A DNA stretch of 17,607 bases from Mariaggregatimicrobium sp964498785 (GTDB lineage: Bacteria; Zhuqueibacterota; Zhuqueibacteria; Thermofontimicrobiales; Thiofontviventaceae), in NCBI GenBank assembly GCA_964498785.1, contig CAZCJL010000134.1:1-17607 (forward strand), in the 5' to 3' direction. Both the position numbers and the translations under genes were made by a program. Below are positions 7,250-14,230 of the stretch, piece by piece (position 1 is the first letter of the stretch; each line of letters starts with the position of its first letter). The notes below the pieces were generated by a model. The model searched no databases. It saw only the letters and a program-made list of their open reading frames with translations, and was not told the origin of the DNA.

Positions 7250-7298
7250 ATTGTTCCCCTGTTAATTGAATTATTTCTGTTAATTAAATGGGAACAAT
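7250..7298. promoter_or_regulatory. Inverted repeat in istA leader
   Basis: ATTGTTCCC (7250-7258) and GGGAACAAT (7290-7298) are exact inverted copies directly upstream of the istA start, enclosing two direct copies of CTGTTAATT (7259-7267 and 7278-7286). The left arm contains the istA ribosome-binding sequence. Folding of the mRNA would hide it and reduce transposase translation; it could equally be a protein-binding site. Confidence 0.5.
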
Positions 7299-7340
7299 AT
7301 AAGGATTTTATATCAATTTTTCCTGATATTTAATCTCGTT

Positions 7341-7436
7341 AGTGGCAGTTTTCAGCCGGAATAGGTGGCAGGTTTAAAACGGAATGACCGGCAGGTTTCG
7401 ACCGGAATGGGTGGCAGGTTTGAGCCGGAATATGCA
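7341..7436. repeat. Four tandem 23-bp IS21 end repeats
   Basis: The istA-side end consists of four head-to-tail units with a core GGCAGGTTT...CCGGAAT. The GGC of the core falls at 7344, 7367, 7390 and 7413, so the period is exactly 23 bp. The fourth unit is the terminal inverted repeat. Multiple end repeats are known in IS21 elements as transposase-binding sites; the opposite end has only two units in opposite orientations. Confidence 0.85.
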
Positions 7437-7581
7437 AGTGTGTGCCCCGCATGTTCCAGCAGGTTATGGGTTATGCTCAGATTGTTAGATGATTAGAGCA
7501 GACAGAAATTTATGCTTGATTTTGAGGTATAAATGATACATATTTGATATATACAAAATAAATATACTTGGAGAATATATC

Positions 7582-7812
7582 ATGAAAACAATATCATTAA
7601 AAATTGATGATTCTATTTTTGGCGACACTGAAAACATCGTTACATTAATAAAAAAACCAAGAAATAGATATATTAACGAAGCGATTGATTACTACAATAA
7701 GCTTCAAAAACGAAAATTTTTAGAGCAAAAAATTCAAAATGAATCCTTATTAGTAAAAGATAATTCAATGTCTGTTTTAAAAGAATTTGAAAGAATTGAA
7801 TATGAAGATTAA
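7582..7812 (+). CDS. Ribbon-helix-helix type antitoxin (MazE-like role)
   Basis: This 76-residue protein is the presumed antitoxin of the MazF-like toxin behind it. The N-terminus (MKTISLKIDDSIF) looks like the beta-strand of a ribbon-helix-helix DNA-binding fold, followed by NRYINEAIDYYNKLQKRKFLEQ, the second helix. The acidic C-terminal part (VLKEFERIEYED) would wrap the toxin. GGAG at 7570-7573 is a good ribosome-binding site eight bases before the ATG. The gene overlaps the toxin gene by 11 bases. The pair is AT-rich and lies between two mobile elements, which suggests transfer. Confidence 0.8.
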   Translation: MKTISLKIDDSIFGDTENIVTLIKKPRNRYINEAIDYYNKLQKRKFLEQKIQNESLLVKDNSMSVLKEFERIEYED

Positions 7813-8146
7813 GAAAAATGAAATTTGGATTGCTGATCTTAATCCTCAAATTGGTACAGAAACGGGCAAAACTCGTTTCGTATTAATTATCCAGACAGAT
7901 CTGTTAAATAAAGCTTTGCATCCATCTACTATAATCTGTCCAATAACAACGGATATTAAAAAAGAAGCTGAAATATTAAGAGTTCATATTGCAAAGGGTG
8001 CAGCAAATATTAAAGAAAATAGTGACATTATTATTGACCAGCTAAGAGCTATTGATAACAAGCGGCTTATAAAAAAGGTAGGAGAGTTACCACAAGCTTT
8101 AGCTGAAAAAGTGAAAGAAAATATAAAGATTATTTTGGACATTTAA
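7802..8146 (+). CDS. mazF: MazF/PemK family endoribonuclease toxin
   Basis: This 114-residue protein is a sequence-specific mRNA-cleaving toxin by family. The signature is clear: EIWIADLNPQIGTETGKTRFVLIIQTD near the N-terminus (relatives usually have P after the R, here F), TIICPITTD in the centre with the conserved threonine, and SDIIIDQLRAIDNKRLIKKVG in the second half. The ATG at 7802 is preferred over a TTG five codons upstream because it gives the usual MazF N-terminus. The start lies within the antitoxin gene, so translation is coupled. A weak terminator-like hairpin follows the stop. Confidence 0.9.
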   Translation: MKIKKNEIWIADLNPQIGTETGKTRFVLIIQTDLLNKALHPSTIICPITTDIKKEAEILRVHIAKGAANIKENSDIIIDQLRAIDNKRLIKKVGELPQALAEKVKENIKIILDI

Positions 8147-8153
8147 TCGCATT

Positions 8154-8178
8154 ACGATATTAATAATATTCGTTTTTC
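8154..8178 (+). terminator. Weak terminator after mazF
   Basis: ACGATATTA and the following TAATATTCGT form an imperfect AT-rich stem with one bulge, followed directly by TTTTTC. It begins eight bases after the toxin stop codon. Confidence 0.4.
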
Positions 8179-8211
8179 AAAATGCCCAATATAACATTGC
8201 AATTAACCTGA

Positions 8212-9083
8212 GTGCGCCATGTTACGGCAATAGTAAATAGTCCCGATGAATCGGGATGCAGGGTCAGCTACCAAAGGCAACAACCCTTTAGGTCAGCCCA
8301 CTAACCTAAAGTCGAAAGATGGAGGGGACGAACAGCCGGTGGGAAAAGCGGATTACTGGTGAAACTGGCTACATCCCTGGGGATTCCGCAAGACCTGTTT
8401 GATAAGGTGAAGGCTATACTGCCTATACTTCAATGTCCAGTGGTGTAAGATTTCACCCACGGGGAAAGCCAATCCAATAGATGCTGATGGGAGTGACGAA
8501 CCATATAAGCGATTGGATATTGTTCTGTTTTACAGAACATCGTTGATTACCCTGTGCCTGAATAGTAGGAATGAATTGGTCAGGTGTCATTCCGAAATAA
8601 GTAAGAGGAGGTCTGTCAGCACACCAAAAAGACGGCGCATCTTCGACTACTCCTCTGAATGGTAGCTTTTCAGGACATTCTTCAGTGAGAAGAAGTAAGG
8701 GTATGAGTAAAGCACCTAAGTCAGTCTATGATGTTTCTATTGTACGGAATACGGGATTGCCTAAGTCCCGAGAGGGATATGGTGACGGAGTCCTGATAGT
8801 AGTCGTAGGGGTAACGTTTATCCAGGGAGACGATAAGTCCGCTCACAGGGGAAAGTGGGACAGGTAAATGAGTTAATCTGTGAGTGCCAATATCAGCTAA
8901 GCGTAATGCTATCGATAACAGTTGGTAACACAGAATTCAGGAGAGTAAACGGTAACGTTTATTCAGACCTCAAGTTTGCTGGAGAGCCCAGTTCAGGGAA
9001 ACTTGGATGCTGGGTTCGGAGGGGGGCGTTTGGAAAAGCGTTTATCTATTGATGATAAATGGCTCGCCGGGCGCCTACCCTAC
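8212..9083 (+). ncRNA. Group II intron without reverse transcriptase gene
   Basis: The 5' end GTGCGCC at 8212 matches the GUGYG start of group II introns and is followed by several hundred bases of structured, non-coding sequence typical of domain I. A canonical 34-nt domain V lies at 8984-9017: GAGC start with the AGC triad, GAAA tetraloop, two-base TG bulge at positions 25-26, and all other positions paired. Domain VI follows (GGGGGCG to about 9070), and the sequence CCTACCCTAC gives a probable 3' end at 9083. The 872-nt length leaves no room for the intron-encoded protein: no RT motif can be seen, although a short open frame at 8685-8867 may be left over from its start. Splicing or movement would need a maturase from another copy. 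It is on the opposite strand to the RT fragment at 4472-5251 and is a different intron, since both carry their own, different domain V. Confidence 0.8.
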
Positions 9084-9171
9084 CCCGAAGGGCTCTGTTT
9101 AAAATCGATTTTTCAGAGCACCGCATCAGTTATTTTAAAGTCTGAGCGTTCTGTGCGCCGCAACCTTCGGG
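9084..9171. repeat. Nested inverted repeats beside the intron 3' end
   Basis: CCCGAAGG (9084-9091) pairs with CCTTCGGG (9164-9171). Between them a second hairpin is formed by GCTCTG (9092-9097) and CAGAGC (9114-9119) enclosing the palindrome AAAATCGATTTT (9101-9112). The intron 3' end abuts the left outer arm. The structure also lies downstream of the minus-strand lipoprotein gene and could serve as its terminator. No gene is seen between 9084 and 9266. Confidence 0.5.
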
Positions 9172-9266
9172 CAATTTAGCCAGGCGTTTAAAAGAAAAAT
9201 TAAGCTATCAGATCCGTGTCATTTGTGTTTTATATGTAAAAATAAGAATCCCATAAAAATCCCTGT

Positions 9267-10448
9267 TCAAACCGAAGGAGCGCCGTCTTTTTGGCGTAGT
9301 GGTACTTTAAAAGGCAGCGCTGCTTTTTCCCTGTAAAAAGTATTTAACAATTCTTTTGCCAGCCTGTCATTATTTTTTCGCAATCCCTCATAAAAGAAAA
9401 ATACTTCTCCCTGAAAACCTTTTTTCCGATTATATTCAATGGACTTTAGCAGTAATTTAGTCGGAATGACATAATCACCCACATTCAATAAAATTCCCGG
9501 GAAAAGAGTACCATTCACCGGTTTCAGGCCGATAGAATCAGGAGAAAGCGATTTCAACGTTTTGCGGAATTTTATTATGTCATAACGATAGGCCTGGGGA
9601 ATGATTAAATCCGCATAGCCGCCTTTTATCCATGCAGGCCAGTCCTGTAAATATTCATCATACGACCAGGGATAAATACTGGGCGCCCAGGAAACGATAA
9701 TATCCGGTTTGATTTTTCTGGCTTCATAAGCTAATTGTTTTGCAAATGCATTAAGTTGGTCTGCACGCCAGCGCTGCCATTCCGGCTCCCGATAATTTTT
9801 CGGAGGCGGATTCCCCTGGTGTTCGGCTCGATAGAGACTATCGGTGTATTCCGAATATCCACCTTCAATAGGCTGGGCTGGCAGGCGGTCATCTCCCTGA
9901 ACGCCATCCACATCATAATTCGTTACAACTTCTTTAACCAGCGCAATGATGAATCGCTGCACCTCCGGGTGATAGGCATTCATCCATTCAAAGCCGTTTT
10001 TTGATAGCAAATGTCCCTGGTTGTTTTTTGCCGCCCAGTGCGGAAATTTTTGCAGAATCATGCCCCCATTTTTCTTGTGTGATGAAGAAAATCCGTATTC
10101 AAACCACGGGATCACAGCAATTCCATGTTTATGGGCTTCTTCAATCACTTCCTTCAGAGGATCGCGACCACGTTGCCGCGGATCAATCGGCGCCCCAAAC
10201 AGACTATCCATCACCTGGCTGGGATACAGCGTTTTTGCATCATTCCAGACAACAGGGAACACAATATTAAAATGGTTATCCGCCAAAAATTGCATCGCCT
10301 CCTGAATTGATTCTCTGCTATCCAGTACTTTACTATCCACATTTGTTAACCATACCCCGCGCAGTTCCTGCACGTCAGCGTGCTGGCTTTTAGAGTAACA
10401 ACCCAAAAGGAGAAAAATGAATAATACAACGCGAGTAATAATTCGCAT
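9267..10448 (-). CDS. Family 10 glycosidase-like (GHL10) lipoprotein
   Basis: This 393-residue protein belongs to the glycosyl-hydrolase-like GHL10 (DUF187/YngK-like) family, predicted TIM-barrel enzymes acting on carbohydrates at the cell surface; the substrate is unknown. An N-terminal signal (RVVLFIFLLLGC) ends in a lipobox-like LLGC with Cys17, so it is probably a lipoprotein. Family motifs are ELRGVWLTNVDS (28-39), HGIAVIPWFEYGF (108-120), YDVDGVQGDDR (178-188, the acidic pair in the barrel), VSWAPSIYPW (about 254-263) and DLIIPQAYRYD (about 283-293). GAGGG before the ATG is a good ribosome-binding site. The gene follows the FAD oxidoreductase after 73 bases on the same strand and is probably in its operon. 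Length is normal for a single-domain member. Confidence 0.85.
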   Translation of the reverse strand: MRIITRVVLFIFLLLGCYSKSQHADVQELRGVWLTNVDSKVLDSRESIQEAMQFLADNHFNIVFPVVWNDAKTLYPSQVMDSLFGAPIDPRQRGRDPLKEVIEEAHKHGIAVIPWFEYGFSSSHKKNGGMILQKFPHWAAKNNQGHLLSKNGFEWMNAYHPEVQRFIIALVKEVVTNYDVDGVQGDDRLPAQPIEGGYSEYTDSLYRAEHQGNPPPKNYREPEWQRWRADQLNAFAKQLAYEARKIKPDIIVSWAPSIYPWSYDEYLQDWPAWIKGGYADLIIPQAYRYDIIKFRKTLKSLSPDSIGLKPVNGTLFPGILLNVGDYVIPTKLLLKSIEYNRKKGFQGEVFFFYEGLRKNNDRLAKELLNTFYREKAALPFKVPLRQKDGAPSV

Positions 10449-10521
10449 AATTTTCCCTCACGATTTTAATTTAAAATATTCGTCACCGCTATTTAAAAGG
10501 AGCTATAATTATTTGGGACAA

Positions 10522-12402
10522 TTATTCTGCTTCCGGAATAATATCTATCGGATGATCTACAAACGGATTTAAGGTGCAGTCTAATAAGTAGGCAAATTCA
10601 AATCGTTTAATTTTCTTTTTCGGTAAAAAGTTGAAAACTTCTTTAAGCTGTTTCAACCATCCTTGTTTGTTAAAATACTGAATCGCGTCATAAGCGAAAT
10701 GATCTTTTGCGACATCATTAAAATATTGTCGAAGAGTTGTTTCCTGCGGCTTCCCAATGGCGGTCCAGATTATTTTTACTGCTTCGGCCCGGGAAATCTC
10801 TTTGTTTTTCGCATTCTGATTTTTTTTGGGTCGGGAATTGTTAAATTCTAAAGCGACTCTCAACGCTTCCAGAGCATCCTGAAATGTTACATTTTTCTCG
10901 GTATGAAACCACATTTCATTTGCCCATTCACGAGGCAGGCATTCTCCTCTCATCAGGCCGCAAAGTCCAATTCGTTGTATCGATTGGAAAGCCCAGTCTT
11001 TTGGCTCTGTATCCAAAAAGGGCATTAACCACATTTTCGCGTCGAGCAATTTTTGCTGAAGCTGGCGGATATTGACATTCCGCGGCTGAATGCAATCTTT
11101 CACACAAATTGCCGCGGCTGCTCCGGCAGCCTGTCCGACTTGCATCACTACTGGCTGAAGACGCGTGCAACCATTAACCAGATGCGTCACAGATATGCTC
11201 TTTTCCGCAACGAGCAATCCATTCATTATTTTAGGCACCAGACAACCATACGGGACATTAAAAGCAGGAATTTTCGGAAAGTTTTCGATAACCGGTTTCG
11301 GTGCTTTGAAGTGATGGTGATCCAGCGGATAATCGCCCACTGCAATACCGGTCTGGTAGATGTTTTTGGTCAGTGCATTATAAGGATTAATTATATCGCT
11401 GGTTGTTAACTGCACGACGCCTTTCAGCCGACGACTCTCGCGAATATACGGAATGAATGGTAATAAATCAGGGGTTGGATATTCGTCGTCTGCCAATCCC
11501 AGGTGCTTATAATCCGCTTTTGTTTGAATGTGATAAATCCAGCCGAGGGTGAAATTTTTCGCATCCTGCAAAGCTTTCAAACGCTCTTTGTAATCTAATT
11601 CTGTAACATTTAAATAAAAATCATTTCCATTAATGGGCCAGTTTATCATGAATTTATTATTCGGCAATCTGCCGTAATTTAGCATTGTTTTGCAATCAGC
11701 AACCTTAAAATCCGGATCATTGCATAATTCTTTACATGTACATTGATAATTTTCAGGATCATAATTCTGCGGTTTCGCAATTGTTTTGTTAGCAGATAAT
11801 CCATAGTCTTTCAAAATTGCTACATAAGTAATGTCCTGAATAATTTCATCCGCCAGATCTGGTGCTTCTTTTTCTTTGGTTTCCCGTTTTGATTCTCTGC
11901 CGATTTTGTATTCACATCCGGCATACGCCAATAAGTCGCCGTATTCGGTTGCGTCAATACTAATTTTGGCACAGATTTCCAGGCTTTTTCTGGCATCATT
12001 TTCAAATCTCGCTCCTAAAACCTGATTGCCCTTTGTTAATGCACCAATGACACGAAATCCATGAATCACTTCGATATTATCCTCTTTTTCCACCATCCAT
12101 TGGATGATCTCATCGCCAATATGCGGCTCAAATTGTGTATTGCTCACCCATCCTGTTTCAACAGATTTAGGACCGCCATAGAAATCATACAAATGTTGCC
12201 GGAATTCCCCCCACAATCCGGAGGGTAATCGGTGATTTCCATCGATAGCGCTCACCCCGGCTGAGGTTAACATTCCCCCCAACCACGGACTTTCTTCTAC
12301 CAAAATAACCTGGACGCCCGAACGAGCAGCCTGAATTGCCGCGCAAAAACCGCTGGCACTGCCGCCGGCAATTAAAACGTCTGTTTCAATCTTTTTTTTC
12401 AT
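10522..12402 (-). CDS. FAD-dependent oxidoreductase with SLH-like tail
   Basis: This 626-residue flavoprotein of the FAD_oxidored family has a Rossmann FAD-binding start (DVLIAGGSASGFCAAIQAARSG, split about 8-29), the acidic strand end VEESPWLGGMLTSAGVSAIDG (35-55) and the second nucleotide segment SIDATEYGDLLAYAG, all typical of the family. The C-terminal flavin-contacting segment is NVPYGCLVPKIMNGLLVAEKSISVTHLVNGCTRLQPVVMQVGQAAG. It probably oxidises a hydroxyl or similar group of an organic substrate; the reaction is not readable. From about residue 460 there are two stretches like S-layer homology repeats (DWAFQSIQRIGLCGLMRGE and FNDVAKDHFAYDAIQYFNKQGWL at about 561), yet no signal peptide is present. 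It heads a minus-strand operon with the GHL10 lipoprotein and is divergent from the transporter. The ribosome-binding site is weak. Confidence 0.85.
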   Translation of the reverse strand: MKKKIETDVLIAGGSASGFCAAIQAARSGVQVILVEESPWLGGMLTSAGVSAIDGNHRLPSGLWGEFRQHLYDFYGGPKSVETGWVSNTQFEPHIGDEIIQWMVEKEDNIEVIHGFRVIGALTKGNQVLGARFENDARKSLEICAKISIDATEYGDLLAYAGCEYKIGRESKRETKEKEAPDLADEIIQDITYVAILKDYGLSANKTIAKPQNYDPENYQCTCKELCNDPDFKVADCKTMLNYGRLPNNKFMINWPINGNDFYLNVTELDYKERLKALQDAKNFTLGWIYHIQTKADYKHLGLADDEYPTPDLLPFIPYIRESRRLKGVVQLTTSDIINPYNALTKNIYQTGIAVGDYPLDHHHFKAPKPVIENFPKIPAFNVPYGCLVPKIMNGLLVAEKSISVTHLVNGCTRLQPVVMQVGQAAGAAAAICVKDCIQPRNVNIRQLQQKLLDAKMWLMPFLDTEPKDWAFQSIQRIGLCGLMRGECLPREWANEMWFHTEKNVTFQDALEALRVALEFNNSRPKKNQNAKNKEISRAEAVKIIWTAIGKPQETTLRQYFNDVAKDHFAYDAIQYFNKQGWLKQLKEVFNFLPKKKIKRFEFAYLLDCTLNPFVDHPIDIIPEAE

Positions 12403-12721
12403 AACGCATTAATGATTCTACAAATTTAATTCACAAAACTGACATAAAAATGTTAATCAGTCGTTCCTGACAGGACGAATTTTGTACCTACAATAATCAT
12501 TCTTTAACTTCACGCCGAATCGTTAAGCGGAATTTTAAGAATGATAAAAATAGGCGTTCCCGGTCAATCACAAATAAATATAACCAAAATTATGGTTAAA
12601 AAAAAGAAATTTTTACAAATATTAGCCCTGAAAAAAATTTGCCTTGAATTTTACAAATAAAGTTCTTTATATTACTCTTCTATTTTTATGTAAATTGAAT
12701 TCAAAAAAGTAAGAGAACTCC
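12403..12721. promoter_or_regulatory. Divergent control region with promoter and operators
   Basis: The 319 bases between two divergent operons contain no gene. Towards the transporter, TTGAAT (12644-12649) and TATATT (12668-12673) form a promoter with an 18-base spacer (17 if TTATAT is used), about 45 bases before the start codon. Two inverted repeats may bind regulators: TCGT-T-CCTG-A-CAGG-ACGA at 12461-12478, and ATCATTCTT (12496-12504) with AAGAATGAT (12537-12545), which enclose a smaller TTAAC/GTTAA pair. I could not fix a promoter for the minus-strand side. Confidence 0.5.
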
Positions 12722-14200
12722 ATGCAAATAATTCAAATCTTTCTTTTCATTGTTCTGTTTCTCCTAATGGCTTTGTCCATGTTTTTTCGCAAATTACCCG
12801 CGCTCATCGCGCTGCCGGTTATGGCATTCTTTATTCCGATGATTGGGGGCGTGCCGTTAAATGACATTATACAATATGTTATCGGTGAAGGTTCGCTAAA
12901 ACTTCACAATGCGTACACTGTTGCTTTATTTGGCAGCATGTTAAGTATATTACTTCAAAAAACCGGAGTTGCGGAAAATTTCATCAAAAAAGGCGCCGAA
13001 TTATCCGGTGATAATCCCTGGATTATCGCCGTCATCATGTTAACGCTGATCACTATGTTATTTACCACGCTTGGTGGCCTTGGCGCAATTATTATGGTCG
13101 CGACCGTTGTATTGCCAATTATGTCTTCTGTGGGAATCGGACCGATGACAGTTGTCGGTATTTTTTTGATTGGCCTGAGCATGGGTGGCATTTTAAATGC
13201 CGGAAACTGGGCAGTATATGTTGACGTCATGGGGCTATCGCTGGAAAAGATACGTCCCTTTGCGCTCGTCATGTTTGGATTAACGTATATCACAGCGCTC
13301 CTTTATATTACCATTCAACTCTACCGCGACGGACATAATTTAAATCTGCGCCGGATTATCTTCAGCAGCATTACCGCTATTGGAGCCATCGCAGTCCTTG
13401 CAGTAATATATAGTTTACTCGAACCTGCTGCCAGAGAATTGATCTCCGTTATTTTATCGAATATCGGAACCGGGCTTAAATATATTCTCGGATTTTCCAT
13501 TGCCGGGCTTTTTGGGGTGTGCCTCATCCGTGTTTTTCGAAAAAAAAGTACAGACAACGAAGATATTTACTGGGCTGCCTATTTCACTCCGCTTATTCCG
13601 CTGTTTCTGATTCTTATTTTTAGTATGAATTTCATCGCGGCATTTATCTGTGGATTGGTTTACGGTTTTTTGGCAACGTATCGCAGGGGAAGCCTGAATA
13701 TTTTTGTGAGATCAGCGCTGGAGGGCGGGGGAGTTGTGATGCCCGCGGTTGTATTGATGTTCGGAATCGGGATGCTGCTAAATGCCATCATGGGACCAGG
13801 CGGTGAATGGAATATCGTTCATCCGGATGGCTGGCCAGTGCTGAATTTACTCCGGCCATTAATGGTCAAAGTTATTCCTGAAAATCCATTGCTTTATATA
13901 TTGGCATTCGGACTTGCTGCCCCACTTGCACTTTATCGCGGTCCCCTGAACGTCTGGGGAATGGGATACGGACTTGCAGCCGTATTCCTCGCCAGCGGTA
14001 TGTCGCCTGGCGCCGTGATGGGACTCCTGATGGCTGTGGGGCAGGTGCAGGGCATTAGTGATCCTACAAATACGCACAACGTTTGGCTTGCAAACGAAAT
14101 GCAACAGGATGTTCAAAAAGTCCTCTGGAATACCATTCCATACACCTGGCTTTTGGCGCTGATCGGACTGGTCTTTTCAGCAATCATTTTTATGAGTTGA
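12722..14200 (+). CDS. Multi-spanning carboxylate-type transporter
   Basis: This 492-residue integral membrane protein is dominated by hydrophobic segments, about a dozen. It has the look of the ion-transporter superfamily (citrate, gluconate or C4-dicarboxylate type permeases): an N-terminal MQIIQIFLFIVLFLLMALSM helix, a re-entrant-like glycine-rich stretch TTLGGLGAIIMVATVVLPIM (about residues 115-135), LSMGGILNAGNWAVY, a central cytoplasmic loop with RKKSTDNED, and a second half with VVLMFGIGMLLNAIMGPGG and a C-terminal QVQGISDPTNTHNVW that may line the substrate site. It probably imports an organic anion into the cytoplasm. The start has a purine-rich upstream AAGAGA and a promoter about 45 bases further up. 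It is followed after 30 bases by the HyuA-like gene and is likely its transport partner. The exact family is inferred from pattern only. Confidence 0.75.
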   Translation: MQIIQIFLFIVLFLLMALSMFFRKLPALIALPVMAFFIPMIGGVPLNDIIQYVIGEGSLKLHNAYTVALFGSMLSILLQKTGVAENFIKKGAELSGDNPWIIAVIMLTLITMLFTTLGGLGAIIMVATVVLPIMSSVGIGPMTVVGIFLIGLSMGGILNAGNWAVYVDVMGLSLEKIRPFALVMFGLTYITALLYITIQLYRDGHNLNLRRIIFSSITAIGAIAVLAVIYSLLEPAARELISVILSNIGTGLKYILGFSIAGLFGVCLIRVFRKKSTDNEDIYWAAYFTPLIPLFLILIFSMNFIAAFICGLVYGFLATYRRGSLNIFVRSALEGGGVVMPAVVLMFGIGMLLNAIMGPGGEWNIVHPDGWPVLNLLRPLMVKVIPENPLLYILAFGLAAPLALYRGPLNVWGMGYGLAAVFLASGMSPGAVMGLLMAVGQVQGISDPTNTHNVWLANEMQQDVQKVLWNTIPYTWLLALIGLVFSAIIFMS

Positions 14201-14230
14201 TAGAAATTTATGATACTAAAGGAAAATCGC

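Larger units (their letters stand above)
5252..7436 (-). mobile_element. IS21 family insertion sequence
   Basis: The element is bounded by imperfect terminal inverted repeats of 27-28 bp: 5252-5278 on the left, and 7409-7436 on the right beginning GGGTGGCAGGTTT and ending CCGGAATATGCA. They differ by one indel and a few bases; both termini read TGCATATTCCGG outward-in. Inside are istA (broken) and istB (intact) in the usual order, read on the minus strand. The flanks TGAT (left, 5248-5251) and AGTG (right, 7437-7440) do not form a target-site duplication, and the missing half of the interrupted RT gene is not on the other side, so a deletion or rearrangement followed insertion. Confidence 0.88.

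Noticed and set aside
7516..7549. Promoter for the mazEF pair
   Set aside because: Several TTGAT-like boxes exist but none has a convincing -10 box at the right distance.
7437..7581. Possible 5' half of the interrupted intron RT beyond the IS
   Set aside because: No reading frame here continues the RT motifs, and the sequence is non-coding.
8685..8867. 60-codon open frame inside the second group II intron
   Set aside because: It shows no RT motif and overlaps structured intron RNA; at most it is a remnant of the start of an intron-encoded protein, so it is not called as a gene.
8186..9190. Second attC candidate formed by the exons of the RT-less intron
   Set aside because: The joined exons contain inverted repeats, but the boxes (AATTAAC and GTTTAAA) do not match RYYYAAC and GTTRRRY.
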